Source: Aldehydirespirator sp965116195 (GTDB taxonomy: Bacteria; Actinomycetota; Acidimicrobiia; Acidimicrobiales; Aldehydirespiratoraceae). Taken from it: DNA of 64,000 nt. Below, piece after piece: positions 7,770 through 15,918 of this stretch; the stretch's first letter is position 1, and each line of letters opens with the position of its first letter. The stretch lies in contig OZ220491.1 in assembly GCA_965116195.1 (NCBI GenBank), forward strand, positions 3,381,871 to 3,445,870. The letters are read 5' to 3'. A program made the translations under genes and the position numbers. The notes beneath the pieces are model-generated. The model was not told the origin of the DNA and did no database searches. It saw nothing but the letters and a program-made list of their open reading frames with translations.

Positions 7770-8615
7770 GTGGGCACGCTCACACAACGGTCCGGCCTTG
7801 ATCGCGTCGCAGCCTTCATCGAAGCCGGCGATCGGCCCCAGCCATTCCATCTCATCCACCGATGCAGCTACCGGGGCTCCCAACTCGACGGTGGCGATGC
7901 GGCGGTACAGCAGAGCGTCCTCAAACCCGTCTCTCAGCGCTGCGGCCAACTTTGCTGCACCTCGTACCTGCACGTCCCACTCGGCGGGGTCATGGGGTAT
8001 GGCGGTGATGTGGCCGTAGCGGGCCAGCACTGTGGCTGCCGACTTCGCTCCCCACCCCGGCAGGCCCGGAAATCCGTCGGCGGAGTCACCCACCAAGCCG
8101 AGGTAGTCGGGAATCGAGGCCGGCGGCACACCGAACTTGGCCAGAACTCCCGCATGGTCATAGAGCACATCGCGCCGGCGGTCGTACTGCACGACACGGC
8201 CGTCGGCAGTGACGCACTGTGCAAGGTCCTTGTCAGGTGTGCAGATCACCACCTGATCAACCCGGCTGTCTGCTGCTGCCACCGCCGCAGCCGCGGCCAG
8301 AGCATCGTCGGCTTCGTGGACTGTCTGCGGCCACACCGCGAACCCGGCCAGCCTCAACAGTTGCTCCACTTCATCGAACTGGGCAAGCAGTTCGGGGGCC
8401 ACACCGCTGCTGTCCTTGTAACCGATCAGCATTTCGTTGCGGAACGACTCGATCACATGGTCGGTCGCCACTCCGATGTGGGTGGCTCCGTCTGCGACCA
8501 GATCAAGCAGGGTACGCAAAACCCCACGCTGGGCCCCGCGGCGCTGGTCTCGGTTCGATTTGGCGAAATGAAAGCGGAACAGTTCGTAGGTGCCGTCTAC
8601 GAGGTGAACCAGCAC
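7743..8615 (-). CDS. 5'-3' exonuclease (PIN/H3TH, FEN-like)
   Basis: Stand-alone 5' nuclease of the DNA polymerase I exonuclease family, cleaving 5' flaps or degrading duplex DNA from 5' ends. The PIN domain includes the N-terminal LVDGTYELFR (metal-binding Asp), the HEADDALA motif and the CTPDKDLAQ stretch; the helix-3-turn-helix DNA-binding part is around DYLGLVGDSADGFPGLPGWG, followed by KSAATVLARYG. 290 residues is usual for actinobacterial stand-alone members. The start is GTG. The final codons (TPRPQR and the stop) are encoded by the last CRISPR-like repeat. The ATP-dependent ligase lies across the array, so nick processing and sealing activities are near each other but convergent. Confidence 0.9.
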   Translation of the reverse strand: MLVHLVDGTYELFRFHFAKSNRDQRRGAQRGVLRTLLDLVADGATHIGVATDHVIESFRNEMLIGYKDSSGVAPELLAQFDEVEQLLRLAGFAVWPQTVHEADDALAAAAAVAAADSRVDQVVICTPDKDLAQCVTADGRVVQYDRRRDVLYDHAGVLAKFGVPPASIPDYLGLVGDSADGFPGLPGWGAKSAATVLARYGHITAIPHDPAEWDVQVRGAAKLAAALRDGFEDALLYRRIATVELGAPVAASVDEMEWLGPIAGFDEGCDAIKAGPLCERAHQLTPRPQR

Positions 8616-8628
8616 CCCGCCATCCCGT

Positions 8629-9027
8629 TCATCTCTCGATCAGTTCAATCAGCGTGCCGAAGGACCCCTTGGGATGCAAAAAGGCAACCTTGGCCCCCTG
8701 AGTACCCACACGGGGTTGTTTGTCAATCGGCACTGCCCCTGCAGCAACCATCTCAGCAAGCGCAGCGGCGCAGTCATTGACCCTGTAGCCGACGTGATGA
8801 AGCCCCTCGCCGCGGCGGGCGATGAAGCGGGCCACGGGCGAGTCTTCACGCACCGCTGCCAGCAGCTGCACGTAACCGTCACCGACGGCCAGCATCGCCT
8901 CTTCCACACCGTCGTACTCAATGATCTCGCGGTGCTCGACTGTGGCCGCCGCAACGCTGTGGTACCAACCAATAGCATCGTCAAGGTTGTTCACCGCGAT
9001 GCCCACATGGTCAATCTGTTCCAGCAT
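8629..9027 (-). CDS. mce: methylmalonyl-CoA epimerase
   Basis: Interconverts (S)- and (R)-methylmalonyl-CoA in propionate metabolism. The protein is a 132-residue vicinal-oxygen-chelate fold beginning LEQIDHVGIAVNNLDDAI, with metal-ligand His near the start, GEGLHHVGYRV in the middle, and the C-terminal FLHPKGSFGTLIEL with the conserved His and Glu. Its ATG shares one base with the recR stop (TGATG), so the genes are coupled; the exonuclease follows 13 bp downstream. Function fits with the carboxylase beta subunit at 1894; methylmalonyl-CoA mutase is not in the window. Confidence 0.93.
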   Translation of the reverse strand: MLEQIDHVGIAVNNLDDAIGWYHSVAAATVEHREIIEYDGVEEAMLAVGDGYVQLLAAVREDSPVARFIARRGEGLHHVGYRVNDCAAALAEMVAAGAVPIDKQPRVGTQGAKVAFLHPKGSFGTLIELIER

Positions 9028-9647
9028 CAGCCAGCACTATAGTCAACTTCGACCTCTCGGCGGCCCTCAATGGCTCGTCCCAGGGTGAGTTCGTCGGCGT
9101 ATTCAAGGTCACCTCCCACGGGCAGCCCGCTGGCAATGCGAGTCACACGTACATTGAGTGGCTTCAGATACTTGTGGATCAACATCGCAGTTGCTTCGCC
9201 CTCGAGGTTGGGGTTGGTGGCGACCACAACCTCTTCAATGGCCTCCTCAGTCATGCGCATCATGAGTTCTTTGAGGCGGAGTTGTTCGACGCCGATGCCG
9301 TCAATGGGGCTGAAGGCTCCCTGGAGCACGTGGTAACGACCGCGAAACTCACCAGTTCGCTCCACGGCGACCACGTCTTGAGCATCTTCAACCACGCAGA
9401 GCATGTGCGTGTCGCGCCTGGGGTCCAGACATATCTGGCACTCGCCGCCGCGTTCTGCGAGGTTGAAACAGCGACCGCAATATGAAACGACCTCCTTGGC
9501 CGCCGAGATCGCTCGGGCCAACCGATTGACCTCTTCCGAAGGCGACTTGAGCAGGTAGAACGCCACTCGCTGCGCGGACTTGGGCCCGATACCGGGCAGG
9601 CGGCCCAGCTGGTCAATCAACTCCTGAACGGCACGGGAGTAGCTCAC
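9027..9647 (-). CDS. recR: recombination protein RecR
   Basis: RecFOR-pathway protein that loads RecA onto gapped DNA. 206 residues, GTG start overlapping the dnaX stop by 4 bp. Residues 1-50 hold the helix-hairpin-helix (LGRLPGIGPKSAQRVAFYLL), residues about 58-75 the four-cysteine zinc finger (CGRCFNLAERGGECQIC), and the rest the Toprim domain (VVEDAQDVVAVE, then GVEQLRLKEL and NPNLEGEATAMLI). dnaX-recR adjacency is conserved in many bacteria. All key residues look intact. Confidence 0.96.
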   Translation of the reverse strand: MSYSRAVQELIDQLGRLPGIGPKSAQRVAFYLLKSPSEEVNRLARAISAAKEVVSYCGRCFNLAERGGECQICLDPRRDTHMLCVVEDAQDVVAVERTGEFRGRYHVLQGAFSPIDGIGVEQLRLKELMMRMTEEAIEEVVVATNPNLEGEATAMLIHKYLKPLNVRVTRIASGLPVGGDLEYADELTLGRAIEGRREVEVDYSAG

Positions 9648-11941
9648 GGGTTGGTTGTTTTCTCGTCAGTGAGTGTCTCGATTGTGGCTCCGGGGAACGC
9701 TTCCATGATCCTGGCCTCAATCCCGTCGGCATGACTGCGCGCTTTGTCAAGGTCGCTCATACTGTTCACGTCAGCCATGTGGTACGTGTCGGCCATGTCT
9801 GCGATATCGGCGGCTTCGTTCTCAGCATCTGATTCCGAACCGGACTGTGCAGCAGATCCCGGATAGTTCGGACAGGCCGGATATTCCGGAGATGTGGCAG
9901 TGCCCAGCGTGTCGCGCTCAGCATGGACTGTCGCTGATGTCGGCCCGGAAACCCGCCCAGGCTCAGTAGCTGACCCTCGCCCTGTTGAATGCCCCGATGT
10001 GTCAGTTGGCCGTTGCACATGCTCGTCAGGGTGTTCGTGTTCTGGACCTCTTGGGTGCTCCTGTATGTCAGCCGGACGCCGCTCCGTTTGCGTATGACCC
10101 GTCGGCTGGTCATCTGTTGGTTGCTCTGATTTGTCAGCCAGTCCAGTCTGGGGCCGCTGGGACCGGAACTGTTGGGACCGGGTTCTGGTGATGAGATCTT
10201 GCCACAGCGTCAGCAGTTCCTCGGGCGGACGTATTTCACCCGGGTTTTTTGGAGGCAGGATCTCTTTGGCGCGTGTCACCACGGTCTCTCGGGGCAGGCC
10301 GAGATGCTGTTCGGCCAACTCAACCACTTCTTTGGCCGACTGCGGTCGCAGTGACGTCAGATCCAGGTCCAGCACCGGCGGAGGTGCAGCGGCAGGTTCG
10401 CCGATGGTCACCGAAGGTGGTTCCTGATGTTGTGGTGGCGAGGGTGTTCGCGCCTTGGCTGTCTCGGGACGCTTGTTGAGGGCCCTGCGAGCCTGCTGTG
10501 CAGGACTTTCCTCGTCGAATCGGCTTGGAGACGAAGACGAGGACGGGGGCGGGAACTTCGGCACCGGCGGAGCCACATGACCCTTCGACGCAGGCGGCGT
10601 TGACTGCTGCGGACTGGCGGTTGGTTGGCGGTTGGCGGTTGGCGGTTGGTTGGCGGCTGACTGACGCGGGTTGGCGGCTGGTTGGCTGACGGTTGGCGGC
10701 GGACTGCCTGCTGGTGAGCCTCGCTCGCGGAGCGGTGACTGTGGTTTTTCGTGTCTGCTGGTGCCAGCGCTGTGGTCGGCTTCAAGTCGCTCTTCGAGCT
10801 GCTGGATCCGTTTCAGCAGGTCTTGCAGTTTGGGCTCGCTGTTGCGCTGGCAGAGGCGCACGAGCGCAACTTCTATGTCAATCCTGGGGTCGGGCGCCTG
10901 CCGCATGTCAATCAGGGTTCGGCCCAGCGTTTCCATTGCCGAAGTCAGCGCTGCCGGAGCCATCCGCCCGGCCAGATCGGTGGCCCGGATGCGATCATGC
11001 TCGGACACTCTCGTGGGCGGGTTGCTCATTGCTGTCAGAAAGGCGTCACGCAGTCCGGCGAGCACCATCTCGCCGATTGTGCGCGGGTCACGCCCTCGCC
11101 CGGTTGCCTCCCCGATGGCCGACAAGGCACCAGCGGGGTCACGCTCAGCGATGGCCTCAAGGATGGTGTCCGTGGTGGTGTCAGAGCTCACCGCCACGCC
11201 ACCTGTTGCCACCCGGTCGAGTTCACTGAGAGTGTCACGCACCGATCCACCGCCGACGGTGATCACATGGTCCACCACGGCATCGTCCACATCCAGCGCG
11301 GCATCAGCGATGACATGTCGAATGTGATCAATCATGAGATCCGCGGCGACAAGGCCGAGTTCAAAGACCTGGCAGCGGCTGCGGATGGTCTGGGCCACTT
11401 TGTGAGGTTCGGTGGTGGCCAACACCCAGGTCACATGATCAGGGGGTTCCTCAAGAGTCTTCAACAGGGCGTTCTCAGCACCTGGCGTGAGCATGTGAGC
11501 TTCGTCAAGCAGATACACCTTGGCCCGTCCGGGCGTGGCCAGGTTGACCCGCTCCAGCAGGGTGCGCATGTCGTCCACCTTGTTGTTGGAGGCAGCGTCA
11601 AGTTCCTGGAGGTCAAACGATCGGCCTTCCTGGATCGACAGGCACGACTCGCAGGTGCAGCAGGGCTCGCCCTCAGGGGTCAATTGCTCGCAGTTCAGTG
11701 CCTTGGCGAGCACTCGGGCGGTGGATGTCTTGCCTGATCCCCTCGGCCCGTGCAGCAGGTAGGCATGACCGACCTTGTGGTCACGCACCGCCGTCAGCAG
11801 GGCCCGCACGACATGGTCCTGGCCCTTGATCTCGGCGAACCGCTGGGGTCGGTACTGGAGGTAAAGCGACTGGTGCGGCACCAACGTGGACTCTAACTGT
11901 CCCTTACCGGCAGAGGGAGCCAGCCGGGTTCTACTGACCAT
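9644..11941 (-). CDS. dnaX: DNA polymerase III subunit gamma/tau
   Basis: Clamp-loader ATPase of the replicative polymerase. After a short extension the protein shows SLYLQYRPQRFAEIKGQDHV, Walker A GPRGSGKTSTA, the four-cysteine zinc module around CCTCESC, Walker B LLDEAHML, the SRC sensor in IRSRCQVFE, and the domain III helices. It then has a very long low-complexity Pro/Gln/Ser/Thr linker (about residues 395-560) encoded partly by GGTTGGCGG-type minisatellite (10615-10710), and an acidic C-terminus. The longer ORF to 12115 would enter the SRP RNA leader, so I use ATG 11941; GTG 11881 (PHQSLYLQYRP) is an equally good start. recR follows with a GTGA overlap. Confidence 0.93.
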   Translation of the reverse strand: MVSRTRLAPSAGKGQLESTLVPHQSLYLQYRPQRFAEIKGQDHVVRALLTAVRDHKVGHAYLLHGPRGSGKTSTARVLAKALNCEQLTPEGEPCCTCESCLSIQEGRSFDLQELDAASNNKVDDMRTLLERVNLATPGRAKVYLLDEAHMLTPGAENALLKTLEEPPDHVTWVLATTEPHKVAQTIRSRCQVFELGLVAADLMIDHIRHVIADAALDVDDAVVDHVITVGGGSVRDTLSELDRVATGGVAVSSDTTTDTILEAIAERDPAGALSAIGEATGRGRDPRTIGEMVLAGLRDAFLTAMSNPPTRVSEHDRIRATDLAGRMAPAALTSAMETLGRTLIDMRQAPDPRIDIEVALVRLCQRNSEPKLQDLLKRIQQLEERLEADHSAGTSRHEKPQSPLRERGSPAGSPPPTVSQPAANPRQSAANQPPTANRQPTASPQQSTPPASKGHVAPPVPKFPPPSSSSSPSRFDEESPAQQARRALNKRPETAKARTPSPPQHQEPPSVTIGEPAAAPPPVLDLDLTSLRPQSAKEVVELAEQHLGLPRETVVTRAKEILPPKNPGEIRPPEELLTLWQDLITRTRSQQFRSQRPQTGLADKSEQPTDDQPTGHTQTERRPADIQEHPRGPEHEHPDEHVQRPTDTSGHSTGRGSATEPGRVSGPTSATVHAERDTLGTATSPEYPACPNYPGSAAQSGSESDAENEAADIADMADTYHMADVNSMSDLDKARSHADGIEARIMEAFPGATIETLTDEKTTNP

Positions 11942-12174
11942 GCCGCGGCACCTACAAATTGTCCCGTGATACCGCGTCAAGAACGACCGCGTCAATGATG
12001 TCGTAGACAATTCGTCGTAGAACTTGACCCGTGTTGGGCGAAGCCACCAACCGGTGACACCCAATACCTTCCGACACGTTGCTTGAGGTGCCCGACAGTT
12101 GGGTGGAGTGACCAACCCGGTGCGGTGATACCGATACCCGTGACGCTGGCTTTGCCGACGCTTACCTCTGGGAG

Positions 12175-12278
12175 TGGCGACCAGGCGGTCTGCGGCACCC
12201 GGAAGGATCTGCTGAGAGCTGCTGCCTTCCGGCCCTGACCCGGTTCGCAGGCTCCCGTTGCACAGGTCCCGATCGCCA
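12175..12278 (-). ncRNA. ffs: signal recognition particle RNA, small bacterial type
   Basis: Read on the minus strand, the sequence contains GGGTCAGGGCCGGAAGGCAG, then CAGC, CAGATCCTTCCGGG and TGCCGCAG, which are the conserved apical loop and symmetric and asymmetric internal loops of 4.5S RNA. The outer stem pairs TGGCGA at 12278-12273 with TCGCCA at 12180-12175, which sets the ends. It lies upstream of dnaX on the same strand, a common actinobacterial arrangement. It binds Ffh to target nascent membrane proteins. Confidence 0.9.
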
Positions 12279-12304
12279 CACCCAGAGACAAGCGCTGACG
12301 ACTA

Positions 12305-12577
12305 TACGCTAGCCTCGGTTACCTGCACTTACCAAGCGCTGGTTTTCGTTGCGTCACGTTCAGGCACTGAGTTCGCGCCCATGTCTTAGGGAACCTTGCG
12401 AGCACTTTGGTGTCACGGACGGTGGTTCAAGCACTGGCTCGCACGCCAAACACGCAGTGTTGAACGATTCGGATAGTTTCGTTCCCTCAAGTTCAAGCGC
12501 TGGTTCGCACCCACGTTCCGGAAGCAGCCAGCGACCATACGATAGCCTCAGTCTTCTGTACTCGTTTGCGCGGGCAG
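12305..12577. repeat. gene-free stretch with degenerate repeats
   Basis: About 270 bp with no convincing gene. Imperfect copies of GTTCAAGCACTGGCTCGCAC lie near 12358, 12425 and 12491 (period about 66-67). The tRNA-Ser promoter must be in the right part, but I cannot place it. Confidence 0.4.
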
Positions 12578-12665
12578 GGAGGGTTGCCAGAGCGGCCGAA
12601 TGGGCACGCTTGGAAAGCGTGTGAGGCGCGAGCCTCCGTGGGTTCGAATCCCACACCCTCCGCCA
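12578..12665 (+). tRNA. tRNA-Ser (GGA)
   Basis: Starts GGAGGGTTGCC and ends with acceptor ACCCTCC, discriminator G and an encoded CCA. The anticodon loop TTGGAAA gives anticodon GGA at 12612-12614, stem CACGC/GCGTG. A long variable arm (GAGGCGCGAGCCTC) and GGTTCGAATCC T loop mark a class II serine tRNA. Confidence 0.97.
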
Positions 12666-12792
12666 TTTGTTGCATGCGGCAGTGCCAAGCGAGAGAGGTG
12701 ACCGGGGGCAAAGGTCAGTGAGCGGTAAGGGCACGGTGGACGGTTGTGGGATTTCTACGGGCCGCAAAAGAGAGACAACCGGGTCAAGGTCG

Positions 12793-14034
12793 GTGAGATT
12801 GCTGAAGCGTGATTTGCTACTAACTCGGCTGCGTTCAGCAACAGGTCTGCTCGTGGTGTTGGCGGGCTTGGTCGTGACTCTGTGGATACTGAGTCTCGCT
12901 GATGGCGAGACCACAGACGATCAGAGTGCTCCCCCCAACTCGGAGCAGCGATCGTCTGAAGATTCCGGACAGCCTGAACAGTCCCAGGAGTCTGAGGAGA
13001 TTCCCACAACCAGTGTCACACAGGAGCCTGGCCAGTCCGGAGAAACGCCCACAAGGAGTGTCTCGCAGGAGGCTGGCCAGTCCGGATCCGGGTCCGGCGT
13101 GTCCAGCGGCGCTGATGCAGCAGTCGTGACACCTCAACAGCAGCCCCTCGGTCTGTTGCAGGGACGGCTTGTCTATCTGAGCGGCAGGGACGTTGTCGTG
13201 TTTGACCTTGCCAGTGGAGACTTGGCCCGTGTCCCCATCAGAGCCTCGGGATCAATCACCCCGATCACCGACCACGAGTTGCTGACCGACCGCAACCGCA
13301 CGGTTTCGCTGTCGCTTGGGTCTGATCCACCGGATGCTCTGCTGATTGCATCCGCGGCCAAGCTGGTGCCGTCGGCACAGCCCTTTTTGGATTACTGGGT
13401 GGTGAGCCGACCCAACGGGCCCGATGGCTTTGTTCGGCTGGCGGTATGGCACGACTACGGCTTCATGTCACTGGGGCTTGAGGCTCCTGCTGGTTCTGAG
13501 TTGTTGTTGGATCCGGACATGGGTCTGCTGGTGATCTCGCCAGGGGGTGGGACTTACCTGGCCACCTACAGGGGCTTTGAGCGTGTCAGCGAGCACCGGC
13601 TGCTGGGTTCGCGCAACGGTGTGCGAGTCGAGCAGCGCTGTGATGAACAACTCGATTGTGCCGTGACTGTCACTGATGTCAGGACGGACACGATTATGGA
13701 GTTGCCGACGGACTTTGTTTCTGAATTGTCTGAGATCTCCGTGTCACCTGACGGCAGGTGGGTGCTCAACGACACGAATCCGGCCAAACTGTTTGACCGC
13801 TATACCGGCGGAGTGCATGTGCTCGAGGTGGGCGGCCATGGACAGGTCCTGTGGGCAGAGGACTCAGCATCCGTGGCTTGGTTGAACAGCGGCCGCAGGC
13901 CGACGCTCGTGATCAGCGAGGTGCGGCCAGCAGGTGGCGAGGCGAAATGGTTGGCAGTCGAGTTGTCAGATTTGCAAGCCGACCCCTCGCCAGGCTCATC
14001 GTTTCTGCTTGATATGCAGCCCGGGTTCAACTGA
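12793..14034 (+). CDS. membrane-anchored extracytoplasmic protein, beta-propeller-like
   Basis: From GTG 12793 the protein is 413 residues: a short basic start, one membrane helix (LLVVLAGLVVTLWILSLA), then a Ser/Gln/Glu/Thr-rich linker with repeats such as QEPGQSGETPT and QEAGQSGS, then a beta-rich domain from about residue 110. That domain has recurring blade-like strands (LVYLSGRDVVVFDLASGDL, VSPDGRWVLND, VLWAEDSASVAWL), typical of WD40/YVTN-type propellers. The longest ORF begins TTG 12667, only 2 bp after the tRNA, which is an unlikely start; GTG 12718 is another choice. No enzymatic motif recognised. Its stop region is echoed downstream. Confidence 0.75.
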   Translation: MRLLKRDLLLTRLRSATGLLVVLAGLVVTLWILSLADGETTDDQSAPPNSEQRSSEDSGQPEQSQESEEIPTTSVTQEPGQSGETPTRSVSQEAGQSGSGSGVSSGADAAVVTPQQQPLGLLQGRLVYLSGRDVVVFDLASGDLARVPIRASGSITPITDHELLTDRNRTVSLSLGSDPPDALLIASAAKLVPSAQPFLDYWVVSRPNGPDGFVRLAVWHDYGFMSLGLEAPAGSELLLDPDMGLLVISPGGGTYLATYRGFERVSEHRLLGSRNGVRVEQRCDEQLDCAVTVTDVRTDTIMELPTDFVSELSEISVSPDGRWVLNDTNPAKLFDRYTGGVHVLEVGGHGQVLWAEDSASVAWLNSGRRPTLVISEVRPAGGEAKWLAVELSDLQADPSPGSSFLLDMQPGFN

Positions 14035-14235
14035 GCATTGCCAACCGATTGTGGGCACTAAAGCTAGCGGTATCGCCAGTATTACTGCCCCCACAAGCAC
14101 AGCTGGCACATTTGTTCAAGCAGTTGGCACTGTTCATGCTTGCATAAATCGGCCATACTCGACTGAGGTAGCTGATTGGGCAAGTTTGACTGAGCTGCCA
14201 ACCGATCAAGCTGACTGAGGCAGCCGACTGGGTGC
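14026..14235. repeat. degenerate repeats echoing the upstream gene's stop
   Basis: The end of the gene at 12793 (CAACTGAGCATTGCCAACCG, TGA at 14032-14034) recurs as GACTGAGCTGCCAACCGATC at about 14188 and more weakly around 14160 and 14212. No gene fits in 14035-14277. Confidence 0.55.
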
Positions 14236-14277
14236 CGGGTTCGGTCACTCAGACTCCTGCGGGATAGCTTCCACACG

Positions 14278-15126
14278 GTGAGCGAGCATGTCATGTGGAT
14301 CAACGGACGCATTGTGGAGCCGCACTGTTTGCAGTTACGCGCCGACGACCATGGTGTGCTCGTGGGTGACGGCGTGTTCGAGACATTGCTGGTCGTGGCT
14401 GACAGCAGCGGTATAAGGGCCACGTTCGCCTTGCGACGGCATCTTGAGCGGCTCCGCAAGTCTGCCGAGGTACTGCGCATCAACTGTCCGTACAGTGACG
14501 GAGAACTGCGTGGGGCTGTCCAGCAGTGCCTGGCGGCGGCCCCGGGTGCCGGTGTCGTGCGGATCACTCTCACCAGCGGTGGCGGCCCTTTGGGTTCAGA
14601 TCGTGGAGACGATCAACCCACTGTCATCGTGATTGCAGGCGACACGCCGCCAGCACACCGATCCGGCACTGCCGTGACGCTGGTGCCCTATGCCCGAAAT
14701 GAGCGTGGTGCCATGGCTGGTGTCAAGACCATTTCCTATGCCGAGAACGTGCTGGCGTTGCATGAGGCGCGCCAGCGCGGCAGCACTGAGGCCATATTCG
14801 CCGACACTCAGGGCAGGGTCAGCGAGGGCACAGGATCAAACATCTTTTGGTCTGATGGTCGGTGTCTGCACACTCCGCCGCTGGACACGGGTTGTCTGGC
14901 TGGCGTAACCCGTGAGTTGGTCATGGAGCAGGTTGAGGTGGTTGAAACCCATCTGCAAGCCGAAAGGCTGTGTGAAGTGCCCGAGGCGTTTCTGACTTCC
15001 AGCCTTCGGGGTGTCCAGTCGATCGGACGCATTGACAACACAGTCCTGCCGGTCGTTGACGGCGAACTGACGACCGCTGCGGCCAACGCCATCACTACTT
15101 TGATGGCAACCCAGATCGACCCGTGA
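14278..15126 (+). CDS. class IV PLP enzyme, aminodeoxychorismate lyase-like
   Basis: Fold-type IV PLP enzyme of 282 residues. It begins MWINGRIVEPHCLQLRADDH, has GDGVFETLLV, the Schiff-base lysine in GVKTISYAENVLA (about residue 153), and the phosphate-binding EGTGSNIFW and TGCLAGVTRELV. The KT-SY motif is typical of 4-amino-4-deoxychorismate lyase (PabC), which makes p-aminobenzoate for folate; branched-chain or D-amino-acid aminotransferases are the alternatives, and no pabA/pabB is adjacent to decide. GTG start at 14278. The sequence over the stop codon is duplicated 66 bp downstream, just before tadA. Confidence 0.8.
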   Translation: MSEHVMWINGRIVEPHCLQLRADDHGVLVGDGVFETLLVVADSSGIRATFALRRHLERLRKSAEVLRINCPYSDGELRGAVQQCLAAAPGAGVVRITLTSGGGPLGSDRGDDQPTVIVIAGDTPPAHRSGTAVTLVPYARNERGAMAGVKTISYAENVLALHEARQRGSTEAIFADTQGRVSEGTGSNIFWSDGRCLHTPPLDTGCLAGVTRELVMEQVEVVETHLQAERLCEVPEAFLTSSLRGVQSIGRIDNTVLPVVDGELTTAAANAITTLMATQIDP

Positions 15127-15205
15127 GTTGCGGGCTGGATGTATCCCGCATTGAGTCTCTGGTTTTGGATAGGTGCTGGGAGTGACCGTGAGTTGCTGGC
15201 TGGAT
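15118..15205. repeat. 66-bp period duplication over a stop codon
   Basis: GACCCGTGAGTTGCGGGCTG (15118, includes the TGA at 15124-15126) recurs as GACCGTGAGTTGCTGGCTGG at 15184, immediately upstream of the tadA start. Confidence 0.75.
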
Positions 15206-15213
15206 TGTCCGGT

Positions 15214-15672
15214 ATGAACGACGAAAGTCTGATGGGGCAGGCCTTGGCGGAGGCTCAACGTGCCATCGTCCACGGTGACGTGCCTGTGGCGGCGGTCGTG
15301 GTCCACGACGGTGAAGTGGTTGCCTGTCGCCACAACGAGCGTGAACTCACCGGTGATCCCACTGCTCATGCCGAGATTTTGGCGCTCAGGGATGCGGCGG
15401 CCCGCCTGAGCACTTGGCGGTTGGAGGCAGCAACCGTCGTGGTGACGCTGGAGCCGTGCCCGATGTGCGCTGGTGCATTGCAGCAGGCGCGGGTTGCGAG
15501 AGTGGTATTCGGTGCCAGCGACCCCAAAGCCGGAGCCCTCGGTTCGCTGTACCACCTGGGTACCGACCCCCGTCTCAACCACGAGTTCGAGGTGGTGCAG
15601 GGAGTCCGTGCCACAGAGTGCGCGGAATTGCTGCGTGACTTTTTCTCAATCCTACGGTCCGCTGCTGGTTGA
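15214..15672 (+). CDS. tadA: tRNA-specific adenosine deaminase
   Basis: Deaminates A34 to inosine in tRNA-Arg(ACG). From ATG 15214 it has 152 residues, the normal TadA length; the ORF extension to 15139 comes from the duplicated gene end and is not conserved. Zinc-site motifs are TAHAEILAL (His and catalytic Glu) and LEPCPMCAGAL (two Cys). PVAAVVV and the C-terminal GVRATECAELLRDFF are also typical. It lies about 70 bp upstream of tRNA-Ser(CGA). Confidence 0.95.
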   Translation: MNDESLMGQALAEAQRAIVHGDVPVAAVVVHDGEVVACRHNERELTGDPTAHAEILALRDAAARLSTWRLEAATVVVTLEPCPMCAGALQQARVARVVFGASDPKAGALGSLYHLGTDPRLNHEFEVVQGVRATECAELLRDFFSILRSAAG

Positions 15673-15740
15673 CGCATCCCCACCCGACAAGGGAGATGCT
15701 CACGCGTTCCGACTGGATGGCTGGCGGTAACCTTGAAGAT

Positions 15741-15827
15741 GGAGAGTTGCCAGAGCGGACGAATGGGGCGGCCTCGAAAGTCGCTGTGGCCTCCGGGTCA
15801 CCATGGGTTCGAATCCCATACTCTCCG
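15741..15827 (+). tRNA. tRNA-Ser (CGA)
   Basis: Starts GGAGAGTTGCCAGAG and ends acceptor ACTCTCC plus discriminator G; CCA is not encoded. The anticodon loop CTCGAAA gives CGA at 15775-15777 with stem GCGGC/GTCGC. A long variable arm and GGTTCGAATCC T loop confirm serine class II. Confidence 0.95.
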
Positions 15828-15918
15828 CGGCCATTGTCAGCGTGCCCATCTGTCCCTTGTCGCAAACGCGATGAGGTAACAATGAGATTCCCCATGCTCA
15901 CCGACTTGGACGAGCAGG

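Noticed and set aside
11942..12115. N-terminal extension of DnaX
   Set aside because: It covers the leader after the SRP RNA and has no similarity to DnaX, which begins at about SLYLQYRPQRF.
12360..12914. ORFs crossing the tRNA-Ser(GGA) gene
   Set aside because: They read through a tRNA and repeats and match no protein family; tRNA-crossing ORFs of this kind are artefacts.
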